A stretch of 64,000 bases of DNA, from the NCBI GenBank assembly GCA_000507305.1, contig DF239124.1, positions 129,948 to 193,947 on the forward strand. Direction: 5' to 3'. The stretch is from Breviolum minutum Mf 1.05b.01. Lineage: Eukaryota > Sar > Dinophyceae > Suessiales > Symbiodiniaceae. The translations under genes and the position numbers were made by a program. Numbering within the stretch: position 1 is the first letter of the stretch; the number at the start of each line of letters is the position of its first letter. The notes beneath the pieces were generated by a model. The model did no database searches. It had not been told where the DNA came from and saw only the letters and a list, made by a program, of their open reading frames with translations. This document shows, one piece after another, positions 22,489 through 33,270 of this stretch.

Positions 22489-23312
22489 TTGCAGCTTCGC
22501 ACTTTGGGCAAACAAGCCACCACGCAAATTCTTCAATGAGTTGCCAGATAAGGCGAGCACCTTCAGATTCTTGGGCAAAGCGCCAGGAGCGATCTCTGTA
22601 ATTCTGAAATTGCTAAGGCTTAGCTGGTTGTAGCGAAGGATGTCTGGAACGTCGCAACGCTCCAAGCGTACACTCTGATTGGCCAAAGGCTCGCAGCGGC
22701 AAGGAAAGCATCTGAAATCATTTGGATGCTGCCAAGGGTATGAGGCCTCATACAAATTCCAGCAAATCATCAGCAGCAAAAGAGATGAGTACGAACCAGC
22801 AATGAGAGTGCGCATTGTCGGCATTCCTCCACTGCCACGTCTTTCACCTCTGCCCTTTCCAACTTGATCGTGGGCCAAACCACCTTCCCTGGCTGCACGC
22901 TCCAAGGCACGGCAGACTGCCAAGACGTGGGCCAACGACACATAAACGGCCGCGAAGCCGAGAGCATCTGCAGGAAATGCGAAAGCTGGTGTCAATTGAT
23001 TGGAAATCAGCAAGTCTTCATCACCAAAGTTTCCAAGCACTGTGCTTTGAGAGGAAAGAGCTGGAAGTGCGGCCAGCACAATGGCTATGTAAGTCAAAGT
23101 GTAACCCGAATCCAAGACTGCATCCATCGACGCAGCAGCCAAACTGGCCAATCGCCAGTCTGGAAGCAAAATCAAGATGCTCGGGTACAAGGCATTGATT
23201 GCGAGGAGCAGCAGAAAGCACCAAAAGCCGATTTTCAGCTCTTCGAGCTTTTTGGACTGCAAGCTCATAGCCACGGAGATGATGCTGCTCAACAACTTCA
23301 GCCTCGGCTGCT
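22489..23312 (-). CDS. Membrane LRR protein, multi-TM exon
   Basis: Bounded by acceptor CTACGTAG and donor CTGCAA|GTGTGG. It encodes about 275 residues: hydrophobic segments near GFWCFLLLLAINALYPSILI, TYIAIVLAALPAL, FAAVYVSLAHVLAV and SYSSLLLLMICWNLY, then a Cys motif YPWQHPNDFRCFPCRCEP that introduces the first LRRs (RYNQLSLSNFRITEIAPGAL). I recognise this order (TM bundle, PNDFKCFPC-like motif, LRR) as an abundant protein family of Symbiodiniaceae genomes of unknown function. The likely topology places the LRR on the far side of the last TM, as a surface receptor-like protein; this is inference. Confidence 0.8.
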
Positions 23313-23469
23313 CTACGTAGATTACATGCAAGAAATATATTATATATATGAATTCTAAAACTACCGTAAAAATTATGAAATTTTGGATTTTCGAATGTTT
23401 TCGGAGAAAAAAAAAGAGTTACATGCCACTGCATTGCTTCGCACTAGCTTGAAATTCTAGCACCAAGCA

Positions 23470-23990
23470 GCTTTCCCAGCGTCTGTAGGCAGACTGTGAA
23501 ACACTGCAAGATGGCAACTTTCCACGTGTAGTGACTGCCACGGAGCCCAAAGTAGCGATCATATACTTCCTGTGTGGGTTGTTTCCGGGTCCTGGCGTTT
23601 CGNAATGGGAACAATTCCAAGGCAAAATCTGACATCATCCGGACAGCATTTAGATTGTGGTGTTATAGACCGTGTTAGCCACAAAAAGTGTCGATTTACA
23701 ATCGTTTTTACAATCAGTTTCTCAGCATGCTCCCAGTGGTCTACTAAGAAAGGGTTATTTTCATGTATTTTCTGTCCTTGTTTGTCATAGAGTTCCTTCG
23801 CCACTGGCAGCTGTACCAGCTCCGCCTTAATCCGGCAGGGGTCGAGTCGCATATGCTCCGCCAAGGGCATGCAAAAGTCTCTCCTTGCGGTGCGGGGGGG
23901 AAACTGAGATGAGAAACTCTGCAAGATCCATGGTTCTCCAAACCCTGGAAACACCAATTGGCTGCTGAGCATCTCAAAGTTTGGGAGGCA
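23470..23990 (-). CDS. Membrane LRR protein, upstream exon(s) broken by a gap
   Basis: Two adjacent stretches match the N-terminal side of the same family: one reading PVAKELYDKQGQKIHENNPF, LVDHWEHAEKL and RFCLGIVP, the next reading YDRYFGLRGSHYTWKVAILQ and CFTVCLQTLGKL. They lie in different frames on either side of the single N at 23603, so the placeholder hides a missing or miscounted base run, not a natural frameshift. The exact 5' edge is not resolved, and further exons may lie upstream (24.1-24.9 kb). Confidence 0.65.
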
Positions 23991-24439
23991 ATGCTTGGCG
24001 CGAAGGTAGCTGGATCTCCTTGGAGATAAAGCGACCAATGACGCCCCAACAGCTTGAAGCAACTGACGTGGGAAAATCAGCAGGTTGTCTCAAGCCCCGA
24101 GGAAGCACATCTTCATGCAGAACACCACATCTTACTGGAAAACATGGGAAGAAACTATGGGAGAAACAACTTGGATCGGCTTCGGGACACGTGGCGCCGA
24201 GAGTCAAATCCAGGTTTGCGACACTCGGAGGGTCGGCTCTGCGCAGCTCGCCAAAAATGCTGAAAACTCGCCCTCTGCCCACCACAGCAGTCTTCAGAGC
24301 CTGTGGTCCGAGTCGTGAGATGTGTCAATGAAACAACGATCTTCTGAGATGATGATGTATGATAAAACCTAATAATTAGTAACTGTATTCCGTGTCTGGG
24401 GTATAAAGCTTGAAAAAAAAACGCCCCTTTGTTCTGAGA

Positions 24440-24672
24440 TCATCTTGGGAGAAATTGCGATTCAACAATCATGTTCCCATCTTTCAGCGTCTTCGCCTCT
24501 GCATAGCTTGCTTCCACCTGCAGCTCAATTTCCCGAGCCAGTCTGCGCATACGATCGAATTTGTAGACCGTATACGCCGTGCTGGCAAGGATGGCCCCAG
24601 CCATCACGACAAACGTGATCACCATCATTCCAATTTCCTGCTGAATGCTGTAGCAAGCCACCGGAAACCTGG
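24440..24672 (-). CDS. Single-TM exon, possibly of the LRR gene
   Basis: After GTCCAG the frame reads ACYSIQQEIGMMVITFVVMA, GAILASTAYTVYKF, then a charged helix RMRRLAREIELQVEASYAEA. One TM segment is followed by a likely cytosolic coiled coil, ending in a stop or donor. It is a separate upstream exon on the same strand as the LRR gene, but I cannot prove linkage. Confidence 0.5.
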
Positions 24673-24739
24673 ACGAGAGCTACATGGATCTACATGGCAG
24701 GATTTGTTCTAAACATGGAAATCATGGGGCTCCACAGCC

Positions 24740-24896
24740 CTATACATCCAATCCATCTGCTTCCATGACCATCTTGCCATCTTTGCTTCCCAGGAGCAAC
24801 GACAACAGCAGCAAAGCCAACAGCCCACGGCTATCCAACTCCATGGCAGCTTGAGTCATAAAGAGCAGCATCAGCTGACTGAGGTGCCAAGCCTCA
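24740..24896 (-). CDS. Hydrophobic candidate exon
   Basis: The acceptor AGCCGATCAG is followed by a frame reading SEAWHLSQLMLLFMTQAAME, then LLALLLLSLLLG and a stop. Short and membrane-like. It probably belongs with the TM exon at 24440. No function assigned. Confidence 0.4.
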
Positions 24897-25489
24897 CTGA
24901 TCGGCTTGATCAGTAACATGTGAAGAAAACCAACCATGATATACGGTACGGTATGATCATGCCGATACACTAACATGTACACAAAGATGTAAATATCATA
25001 TGTAAATACGCATAATATATATACCCTCAACTTCNTTCCGAGGACGTGCCAGCATCCAACATAGTAGACATCCGGCATGCATTATCCCACACCGCTCACC
25101 AAAGTCATTCGCAATGATGCAAAAAATGGCGTCTTGGTCGTTTGAATAACTTTTCCTGGTTGAATAGGGACTGACAGGGGACAGTTCCGTACTGACCCTG
25201 CCTCACTAAGGACTTCTTCACCCCACTAAGGATTTGTTTACCCTTACCCCTTACCGGTTTGTACCGGAAAGTGCCTTAACCCTCCAATGATCACCGAGTC
25301 CGGGTTTACATACGTAGTACGGTATGAGGAGGCTACGTATGGGGCACATTTTGGGTCTTTAGACCTTATCCTCCACTTTTGTGGGCAAATGCCTTTTGGC
25401 ATAATCATCAAAGATAAAAACAAATTTCACACCCTTTTGGGATGAATCCACTTCACATCTCCATGACGCACACGAGGTTCTGGCGAACG

Positions 25490-25757
25490 TCATCGTGCTC
25501 TTTGGCCTTTTTGGCGACCCACTATCTCAAACTGCGCAGACCATGCTACCCAGCCTGTTAGATAGGCCTTCCGCAAAGGTGCTTTCCGGGACGCCAGAGT
25601 TGTGAACTGTTGGTCCAGTGTCATTTTTGCCAATGTCTTTTGGGGGTTCCGTTGGGTTGCAGTCCGAAAAAGGGGTGGGACCCTGATAACCCAGTGCCTG
25701 CGGGAGGCCCGAAAGCTCGTCAAAAACCTTTCGGTGCCTTGGAATTGATGGGTGAAC
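25490..25757 (-). CDS. Candidate basic exon
   Basis: The frame reads MTLDQQFTTLASRKAPLRKA and YLTGWVAWSAQFEIV and ends in a Gln/Arg-rich stop. The amphipathic pattern favours this frame, but a second minus frame (25527-25820) is also open. Not recognised. Confidence 0.35.
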
Positions 25758-26012
25758 ATATTGTAGCTTCTGTTTCATTGTTATGACATGGAAAAGAAAT
25801 GGGAAGACATGACAGCTCACAAGGAACCTATCTCAACAAAGAGACAACCAACTGGGTGGAATCTCCACCTGGTCTCACCTACTTATGCCATCTAAAGGAT
25901 GTCCTGTAGGGGATGGTTATCCGTGATGGCCTGTGAAACCGCGTAGGACCATGTATCAATCTATGGAAGGGATGAGGATCACAATTCCCGACCCCACTAG
26001 TTTTGAAAACAA

Positions 26013-26456
26013 TCATATGAATTTGGAACCCAATGCTTCACTCAACCTGACATGGGATGCTAAGATGGTGGGCATTGGCATTAGTGCTTCAGTGGGTTTG
26101 TTCTCAGCGTTCATTTTGAAAGCGTCTGCACAGCTCTTCACGACGGATGCGCAGGCAACAGGGTAATAGAGCTGATGATGAAGTGGGGTACTGTAACAAG
26201 ATGAGATGGCAATTCTTTTGGTGCCAAACCGAACATATCTTGTTGATTCCTTTTGCGTATACCGGTCCAGCATGCACAAAAAAGGACCGCATGAACCCGC
26301 AAATCTCTGTGTCACAACAAAGTCGGGAGGTGCAGTCCATTTTGCGCGGCACCACGATGGTGCGGATTCCCGAGACGGGAGGGAACCACTTACTATGTGA
26401 AACCGTTGGACCATTTCGGAACACTTGATAGCAGGCCAAGGAAAACGAAGGGTCAC
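26013..26456 (-). CDS. Candidate exon, about 147 codons
   Basis: A long open stretch downstream of the transposase-like gene, ending in protein-like sequence (DAFKMNAENKPTEAL). Other frames on both strands are also open (for example 25933-26166 on plus), which lowers confidence. No motif recognised. Confidence 0.3.
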   Translation of the reverse strand: MTLRFPWPAIKCSEMVQRFHIVSGSLPSRESAPSWCRAKWTAPPDFVVTQRFAGSCGPFLCMLDRYTQKESTRYVRFGTKRIAISSCYSTPLHHQLYYPVACASVVKSCADAFKMNAENKPTEALMPMPTILASHVRLSEALGSKFI

Positions 26457-26805
26457 AGGAGGTTTTGCAAAGGCACAAGCAGTCTGGTCTTTTTGTCTTT
26501 GGAATCAAAAATACATTGTGATTTTTTGCGCTCTGTACTACTGTTACAAATGTAGTATGACATATTTAGCACCAAGTACATCAAACTAAAATTAAAAATT
26601 TTTGTATATATATACCCTCAACTTCCGAAACCCTCTTTTTTTTGGGTTCTTCAGAATTACCAGGTTTTCATTTGAAAAACCCGGTTTTTGTAAAATGAGA
26701 TATGTAGCAGTCTTTAAGATTATTCTCCAAAAGGGTTTGGAAAACAAAAAACACATGATCACACCTCCAAGTTAAAGGTCCAGGTTCCCCGCACTTCTTT
26801 TCCTT

Positions 26806-28527
26806 TCACCTAAGTACCTTCGCCCCCGTCCAAATGGAGTAGCACGACATCAAGTGCCTCTGCAAAGTCCTTAATGTTACTTGCCGTATGTTGACTCTGC
26901 GGCTGACACGTGAAACTCTTCCGATCACGTCCTCATCTTGTTGGCAACTTGCGGTTAAAGGGTTGAGTGCAAATCTAGAGGCCAGCTGGTCTTCACGAAT
27001 GGTAAGCCAAACATGATGAACTGCATGTATTTTTGGAAATAATGGAAATAAATGCCACCGCCCAGCGTTGAACATTTCTGCTGCCAAAGAAGTGTATGTT
27101 TGAAGGAATGACATGCCCTTTGTGTAAACATACTCGCATTCATTATGCTCCAAAAAGAGGGGGGCATTGTAAAGAAAACTCAAAGTCAAATTCATGTTTG
27201 CCGCTGCTTCCTTGCAACGAGCAAGGGTTCTATCACCCCCACCGATGTCAACGAGTAATGGAACCAACCACCTCATCAGGTTTGAGGTCAAAGATCCCTT
27301 AGACCAGTTCCCACTTGCCCCTGTAGCATCATTGTACGAAACAAGGTATGCAGAGATTTTGCTCACAAAGCATGCAGTGCGATTCGCCCTACACCATCTA
27401 CTGTAGTGATTTGTGAGCCAATCAAATCGATCATCATTGTTGGTCATCGGTACATGTTCAAGGCAAAGCTGGAGAACTGATGCTATGAAGGATTTTCCAA
27501 TCCCCAAATGTACGCAATGCCACAGGTCAGGTTTGAAGTAACTTCCGGGGTGGCTTTTGTTGTGGGGTAAGACGTTCAGCAAACCAGGCGTAACGTCCCA
27601 AGGTGCCTGCACTCCAATCGTTGGCTTCCAACAAGGGCTGTCGGAAGTGTCTTCACACGGGTACTGGTTTGTACCGGCTAGGCAAAGGTGGCAAACACCA
27701 CGTGGAGCAACCCGTGCCGACCCTCGTTTCACTGTTGTATTCCAGGAGCGTTTCAATTTTCCGATTTTTTGTAAATAAGGCATGTCCCCCTTCACACCAA
27801 TAATGCAAAATTTGTAAACTGCATTCGTTTGTCGATCCCGGATACCAGTATCTAAAAGGTCCTTTAACTCCACTGTCATCAAATCCATTGCTTCGTGAAA
27901 AAAATCAGGATCAGACTGGTACATAGTCTTCGGATAAACGCTAAGGACAAACCTCGTCAAAAATGTGTGCCCGGCAAAGTTCACATGTAGTCTAGATTCA
28001 TCACGACGCCTTTTCAATCTTTTTTCTCGGAAACCGTGTCCAAGAACTGACTGAATGGAAGTCACCATCAGTCCACCCCTCTTCAAAGTCCGACCCTCGT
28101 CACCATGCAGGAACAATCCAATTGTGTAGGCAGGATCAAAATTGTCGTCCGAGAATAGACTAAAATCTGGGTTCAAAATCTCGTACCTTCTCCAGAATTC
28201 AGTCCAAACAGTCCCAACAAGATTTCGGGTCTCATAAATCAGCCCACTTAGCATGTAAAGTAGACCATGGTTGATGATGAACTGAAGCCAGGCTTTGGGG
28301 TTGATCCACGCAACCTCCTTTTCTTGAATCCTCAGCATTGATATCTTAACATCTAAGCTGGTTCCTTGTTTTTTGACTATTTGATTGACATCCCTTTCAC
28401 TATTTTTGTTTTGTACATCGGCCCAGCGTTTGATTCCCGAACGATGCGCTGCCGCATCCCCCATCTCTGACGTCACAGCTTGGGCTGTAGTGATCTGTGA
28501 GGAGCATGAGGCCTCAGCATGACACAT
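26806..28527 (-). CDS. Transposase-like protein of a dinoflagellate-abundant family
   Basis: An intron-free frame of 573 codons, unusual for this window. Landmarks are FDPAYTIGLFLHGDEGRTLK (about residues 130-150), a basic patch GFREKRLKRRRD, a Cys pair CHLCLAGTNQYPC, then FKPDLWHCVHLGIGKSFIAS, GNWSKGSLTSNLMRWL, FPLFPKIHAVHHVW and QQDEDVIGRVSRVSRRVNIR. I recognise this as a family repeated many times in Symbiodiniaceae genomes. The Asp in HGDEGR, the Asp in DLWHC.HLG and a later acidic/HxH block recall the spaced acidic residues and D-x-x-H motif of Tnp2/Plavaka-type (CACTA) transposases, but that link is inference. No terminal repeats were found around it. It could be a domesticated or immobile copy. 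Confidence 0.6.
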   Translation of the reverse strand: MCHAEASCSSQITTAQAVTSEMGDAAAHRSGIKRWADVQNKNSERDVNQIVKKQGTSLDVKISMLRIQEKEVAWINPKAWLQFIINHGLLYMLSGLIYETRNLVGTVWTEFWRRYEILNPDFSLFSDDNFDPAYTIGLFLHGDEGRTLKRGGLMVTSIQSVLGHGFREKRLKRRRDESRLHVNFAGHTFLTRFVLSVYPKTMYQSDPDFFHEAMDLMTVELKDLLDTGIRDRQTNAVYKFCIIGVKGDMPYLQKIGKLKRSWNTTVKRGSARVAPRGVCHLCLAGTNQYPCEDTSDSPCWKPTIGVQAPWDVTPGLLNVLPHNKSHPGSYFKPDLWHCVHLGIGKSFIASVLQLCLEHVPMTNNDDRFDWLTNHYSRWCRANRTACFVSKISAYLVSYNDATGASGNWSKGSLTSNLMRWLVPLLVDIGGGDRTLARCKEAAANMNLTLSFLYNAPLFLEHNECEYVYTKGMSFLQTYTSLAAEMFNAGRWHLFPLFPKIHAVHHVWLTIREDQLASRFALNPLTASCQQDEDVIGRVSRVSRRVNIRQVTLRTLQRHLMSCYSIWTGAKVLR

Positions 28528-28794
28528 CGGAGCAAAACATCAAGGGTTCATGCGGTATCTACATGATTTTAGGGGTGATGATATAGTAGCTGGGAAACAA
28601 CAACATGCAAAGAACAGTTGTTTGAGCAACGTTTGCACTGAAAAAACACAGCAGCTCATTTTTTGTTCTCCAAATTCACACCCGTATCAATTAAAGTAAA
28701 GCACTGCACCATTGGCGAGAAAAAAAACGCAATGCATGTATGCACGCATTGTTTGGTAAAGCTATACGTTCCCAACTCCCATTGGAGTTGAGCA

Positions 28795-28922
28795 TCACCC
28801 AACAAGTGGTCGAATAGGAGGAGGTGTCTTAAAAGACCGATATACAACGTATGCCAGAAAAGGGCCATCACCTTCAAAATCTTTGCCACTAGAGTCACCA
28901 CCACTCAACACATTTTTGCATC
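28795..28922 (-). CDS. GIY-YIG-like protein, terminal exon
   Basis: The acceptor GGTTGGAAAG is followed by GATGCAAAAATGTG. The frame reads CKNVLSGGDSSGK, then GPFLAYVVYRSFKTPPP and a stop after IRPLVG. The C-K/R-N-V-x-x-GG-D and AYVVYRSFK signatures match the segment that follows the GIY-YIG-like domain in the same Symbiodiniaceae family, which supports joining it to the exon at 29064. A different minus frame through this interval is longer but not protein-like. Confidence 0.6.
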
Positions 28923-29063
28923 CTTTCCAACCTCGGATTCAAAGAATTTAGAAGACAATCAAAAATCTCAAAGAAAACAAAAAACCAAACAACAAGCAAA
29001 CAAACAAAGAAACAATGTTACTTGACAAACAGTACGGTGCTTTTGAATGGACAGCCGGGCAGC

Positions 29064-29571
29064 TGCCGTAACGCTGTATGAGAGATGCTTCCAAGAAGGC
29101 TGGTCCAAAGGGGTTTGAAGCAGCGTACACAACCACCATTCGATCAAACTTTTCAATTGTATGTTTGTACCCGTATGGGACATGATACCACCGAAATACT
29201 GGATCATGGGTGATGCCAAATTTGAATGTCATGGGGCTGAACTTTTTACTCAGACCTTCAAAGACTTTGGCTGTATGCTCCAAAACCCGGCCAGCTGTGG
29301 CTCCAGGACGGGGCAAGCTGATTGACATGTGGGGTTCCTTCATGATTTTTTCAAACACCTCTACCGTACGACTGCACTTTCGGAGGTCTTCATGTTGCAA
29401 GTACGGGGGAATTGACGCACTCTGGTACGTATCCACCCTGGCCCTTTTTGTACCTACATCATGTTGAAGTGGTGCACCATGACTAACAACGCATTTGCCC
29501 TTCGCAACTTGCTTTTTGTTCTGGAAGTCATTGTGAGAATCTAGTGCCGTTTGCCAAGCATAGGGACCCAT
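29064..29571 (-). CDS. GIY-YIG-like nuclease-fold protein, main exon
   Basis: The N-terminal half is polar and variable. From about residue 75 it is well structured: SISLPRPGATAGRVLEHTAK, then MTFKFGITHDPVFRWYHVPY, a spacer with FDRMVVVYAAS, and FGPAFLEASLIQRYG. The order (short strand, K-x-G-I-T-x-x-P-x-x-R, strand, L-E-x-x-L-I) fits the GIY-YIG/T5orf172 nuclease fold, with the Arg and Glu as putative catalytic residues. The canonical GIY and YIG tripeptides are not preserved. The donor is probably a non-canonical GC (TACGGCA|GCTGCC), which gives a phase compatible with the next exon. The start at MGPYAWQ may be internal to a longer exon. Role unknown; DNA cleavage or binding is inference. 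Confidence 0.6.
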
Positions 29572-29954
29572 AGAAGCCTCACACTAGCAATCACCACAAA
29601 ATATTTTCTAGAAAACATCAAAATAAACAATACACATTCTAGAGTTTTTCAATTAAAAGAAAAAAATCTGAAACCAAAGCACCGGTCGGTGACAGGTCAA
29701 CAGATCAAGCAGAAAGTCATCGTCACTGCCATCAATGTCCATGGCCCAAACGAACGCTTGGATGCAGTCTATGTCTCTTGGGGGTCTTTTGGGGAATGGT
29801 GAGAATATGCGCAGAGATAAATATACGTGAGATGATACATATATATGGAAAGGGAATTATGCCCTATAGATTTTGCAACATGTTTAATATTCATTCCTAC
29901 CCCAAAAAGAAAGTATGGTAGTAGTACACATGTTTGATCTGATCATCTAAATGC

Positions 29955-30047
29955 ACCAGAAGTGCCTCCCCGCAAAATGGTGGATGTAAAGCCTTTTTCT
30001 GAGCAAAAGCTGCAATACTTTGTGGATGTTTTCCAATTCTTTTGCAA
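29955..30047 (+). CDS. Weak plus-strand candidate exon
   Basis: The plus strand reads EVPPRKMVDVKPFSEQKLQY and FVDVFQFFCK, then a donor-like GTATCA. It is the only exon-like plus-strand segment that I consider worth noting, and it conflicts with the otherwise one-sided gene orientation. It could be chance. Confidence 0.22.
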
Positions 30048-30191
30048 AGTATCAACCAAGTAAGACCCTGGACCCCAGATCGGGCTGAGTGTTGGGCTCC
30101 AGATCCAACGTTCGCTGCGAAGACTTTTGCAGTGGGGCCAGCGCCTGGCCACGGTGGCTTCTACTGAGGGGTCCTAATAAGTCTACACCAT

Positions 30192-30251
30192 AGATACAAA
30201 TATCCAAATTTAATGTATTGATATCTGAATTAACTTTGGATATTTGTATCT
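30192..30251. repeat. Perfect 17-bp inverted repeat hairpin
   Basis: AGATACAAATATCCAAA at 30192-30208 is the exact reverse complement of TTTGGATATTTGTATCT at 30235-30251, with a 26-base loop. The setting is AT-rich. This may be a small MITE end pair or a structured site. Confidence 0.75.
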
Positions 30252-31185
30252 AAACCTCAGAGCTGCACTTTTGTGTGGCATTACGCAGAAACTTTTTTTC
30301 CCAGAGTGTTTGCCCCAAATGTTGGTTGATAGATAGGACGAATGCTCTAAAGCAATTAACGCACTTGAACACCTGCACATGTTTGCCTCACGTGCAACCA
30401 TTCTCCACACCCTGAAGTCTTGGAGGGAGCCTGAAAGCATTAAACAATGGTTTCTACAAAACTGTTTCATATGTTTCCCAATTGTTTTGACGCAGTGGTG
30501 TTTTCGCTGAGACAATTAAGGTAAGAAGAAATAATTGCACATGTTTGCAAAGCAGGCCAAACCCCATGAACACTATAGCTTGGATTGCGTTGAAAAAACA
30601 CACACCCAGCTTCCAAAAAAACTTAATTGGCATTTCAGCCAATCAAGCAGGCTCCAATCAGAACCATCCCTTTGGGATCACTTTGCTGTTTCTTCAGGTT
30701 TAACCTCCTTAGCCTTCTTGTTGAAATGCCGCTTTGCATTCCTAAGATGTGAAAGGATATTGCCGGTGCCAACATGTTACTAAGGAAAGATCTTTATACA
30801 AATGCATTCTTTCTATCCCGTTGGACTGCAGCTCCGGAAGTTGAGGGTGGAGCCGAATCTTGGATTCATTCTGGCCAACCTTCGTGCACCTGGCTGGGAG
30901 GGATGATGGTTCAATTTGGAACAAATGATGAAATGAATCTGTTTAGTCGATTTGAACCATACACATACTATCGCAACTTGTAAACTTGAACTTCGGAACT
31001 TGTGGAAAGTGCTGCCAAGGGCACTCAAAAGTAGATTCCTTCATGAGCTTCTCAGATTTGCGGGTCCACCTTGAAGCCAACCAAACATGTGGTGGGAAGG
31101 GTTATATAGTAAGAAAACCTTGAATCTAAGAACACAAAAAGGATACCGAAACACAACATTTCAAGTGTTACTACCCAACCTGATT

Positions 31186-31357
31186 TCACCCTGCCCGATA
31201 GCACAGTTCTAACGTGAAAGATTTGGTGTTTTCAATTTCTCTTGGGCTAAGCCACTCCGCATTGAAATCCTCGGTCTCCCCCCGAGCCAAAAGATCAGAG
31301 CAAGCATTGTATCTCTCCTCCAAGGTCACCAGATCGCGTTTCAGGGCAGCCACTGAC
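31186..31357 (-). CDS. Charged coiled-coil protein, terminal exon
   Basis: The acceptor GCTCTTCAG|GT leads into SVAALKRDLVTLEERYNACS and DLLARGETEDFNAEWLSPRE, with a stop after LCYRAG. It is the likely last exon of the gene running from about 34.35 kb. Heptad-like spacing suggests a coiled coil. Confidence 0.55.
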
Positions 31358-31505
31358 CTGAAGAGCAAAGCTGGGTTAGGATTGACCTGACGACTTTAAA
31401 TGGCCACTTGGATGGTATCATCGGGCATGGGTTGCGGAACTTTGCTAGAAGCATGTTTTTCTCACATGTTTTGAAATATAGATTTTAGCAACCTCGAAAT
31501 TGAGT

Positions 31506-31631
31506 ATTTGACTTCACTGCCATTTCATCTTCGTAGTTTTTCTGAAGGTCGTTCACCAACCCACGGATCTTAGCAGACTTGCTCAAGACGCTTTCACAGA
31601 ACTTGGAAAGCACTGCCTTGCTTCGAATGGC
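31506..31631 (-). CDS. Coiled-coil exon
   Basis: Acceptor TACTTGAG|G. The frame reads AIRSKAVLSKFCESVLSKSA and KIRGLVNDLQKNYEDEMAVK. A helical, charged segment consistent with its neighbours. The donor is uncertain. Confidence 0.5.
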
Positions 31632-32008
31632 CTCAAGTATGGATAAATGTTGGAACAATCTTGAAGGGTCGAAATTTATTTGCTTTCCAAATGTAACAAA
31701 GAAGGTTTTTTTCGTTAACATGTGGATATCATTTTAAAACAAAAAGTTATTTTCATCATATTGAATCTGAACATTGCCTCGGAAGTCTGGTTTGCAGATG
31801 CCCCTTCGGCCGCTTTGGTCCGTTTGTCCATAGCAGCAATCTTACATTGTTTGACATCTCCGATTGGTGTTCCTGAGGTGTCCTGAAAAGGAATGGTGCA
31901 TGGGCCTATGATCTTGGATCAAGGATACGTTGTTCGGATAAGACTCTTGGTGAAAAAAACGAGCCAGCATTCTTGAAACAGTCTAGCTGTAAGCAATTAT
32001 GAACTGTC

Positions 32009-32114
32009 CTCGGTGATCTCCTTTCGTTGCTTCTTTTGCTCCCTCTCTTGGCCCCTTTCACCGGTCTCCCGGACTTCAACCCAATACTCCTCCTCTCCGC
32101 TGTACTTGCATCGC
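32009..32114 (-). CDS. Glu/Arg/Lys-rich exon
   Basis: Acceptor TTTCTTCTAG|G. The best frame reads KYSGEEEYWVEVRETGERGQ then EREQKKQRKEITED. A competing Arg/Ser-rich frame is open but less protein-like. It is likely part of the 31.2-34.4 kb gene. Confidence 0.45.
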
Positions 32115-32654
32115 CTAGAAGAAACGGAAAGGGGAAGGACCAAACACTAGGTTGTCGCCTTTCCAATATTTTCTTTCCAGTGATTAATAAGCAGGTAGAC
32201 CAGCCTCACAAGATTTTCTTCATCCTCCATGCAAACTTGGATGGCCCCATCAATTTTCTTCCTTAGTAACTGGAAATGGTCTTTTGAAAAATTATGGTGA
32301 GGTTCACTGAAAGAATTTCAAGTGTTGGGACATGTCATCCAGGAATAGAGTGAGGCTCCGTTTTGGGATCAGTAGCGCACCAAAAATCAAATTGAATACA
32401 GATGCTAGATCAAACAATGTATGATGTGTTTCTGTTGGAATTCAAGAATCGCATTCCATTTGAGAGTGTTCTTCATGTCTTCTTTGCTATACCATCCAAC
32501 AGCAACTTTGTTGGACTCCCGCTCGGTTTCTGTGAACGTTTTCTCACAAACCTTGACGAAAGCTTCCTGCCAGGAGAAGGGATGTGATCAAGCTGGGGAG
32601 TATTGGCAGAACCTTGGATTGGACATGACATACGTTTGGAATGGAAAACTCAAC

Positions 32655-32940
32655 TTATGGGTCCTTGTCGAAACCAACTTTTTGCAGTTCCAATGCCATC
32701 TGCAAATGGTTGCCCTTTGAGTTCTTCCACTGATCATGCAACCATTGGGGAACATTGGGTTGGCCGTTCATTTTAATTTCACAAACTCGACGAAGTTTTG
32801 CTTTGAGTGCGTTTTTGGCTTTGACATCCTTGGTTTCACAACCCATGGATTTAAAAAAAGATAATGTAGAATTCAGATACTCTAAGTTCAAGTTCGCCGT
32901 TGGTACCACTTCTAACTCCCATTTTTCAAGAGGCAAAGCT
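32655..32940 (-). CDS. Exon of the charged multi-exon gene
   Basis: About 93 codons reading LNLEYLNSTLSFFKSMGCET, then KNALKAKLRRVCEIKMNGQP, NVPQWLHDQWKNS and ALELQKVGFDK. It has a folded, helical composition. It looks like a small alpha-helical domain, perhaps a binding module. Family not recognised. Confidence 0.55.
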
Positions 32941-32984
32941 TAGTCCCGAAGAAAAAAACTAACAACATAGAAAAGTATCAAGAT

Positions 32985-33270
32985 GGGATGCAGGTTCTAA
33001 CTGGCGTGGGTCAATCTCCGTATCATCGTCATCGTCATCCTCTTTGGTCTTCTCGGGAGTTGGGGACCTGACCCTTTTCTTATTGGCACTATCCTTTGGA
33101 AGATCCCCACCACCTACGACTGGTCCAGCTGATCCAGACGCCGAGGTTGCTTGCGCCAGCATGGTCATGGCGGTGGTCGCATCAATCTGCCCAGCTTTGA
33201 ACATAGCCACAAGGTTATGGCGAGCCTTATGGAACTTTGGCGGAACATGTGGTGATCGGGAAAAAGGAAC
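32985..33270 (-). CDS. Exon with linker and acidic tract
   Basis: It opens at GGTGAG|G and reads VPFSRSPHVPPKFHKARHNL, VAMFKAGQIDATTAMTMLAQ, then a Gly/Ser linker, a basic RVRSPTPEK motif (possible phospho-site or nuclear signal) and a poly-Asp tract EDDDDDDTE. There is no initiator Met, as expected for an internal exon, so the exon is longer than the Met-initiated stretch suggests. Confidence 0.55.
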
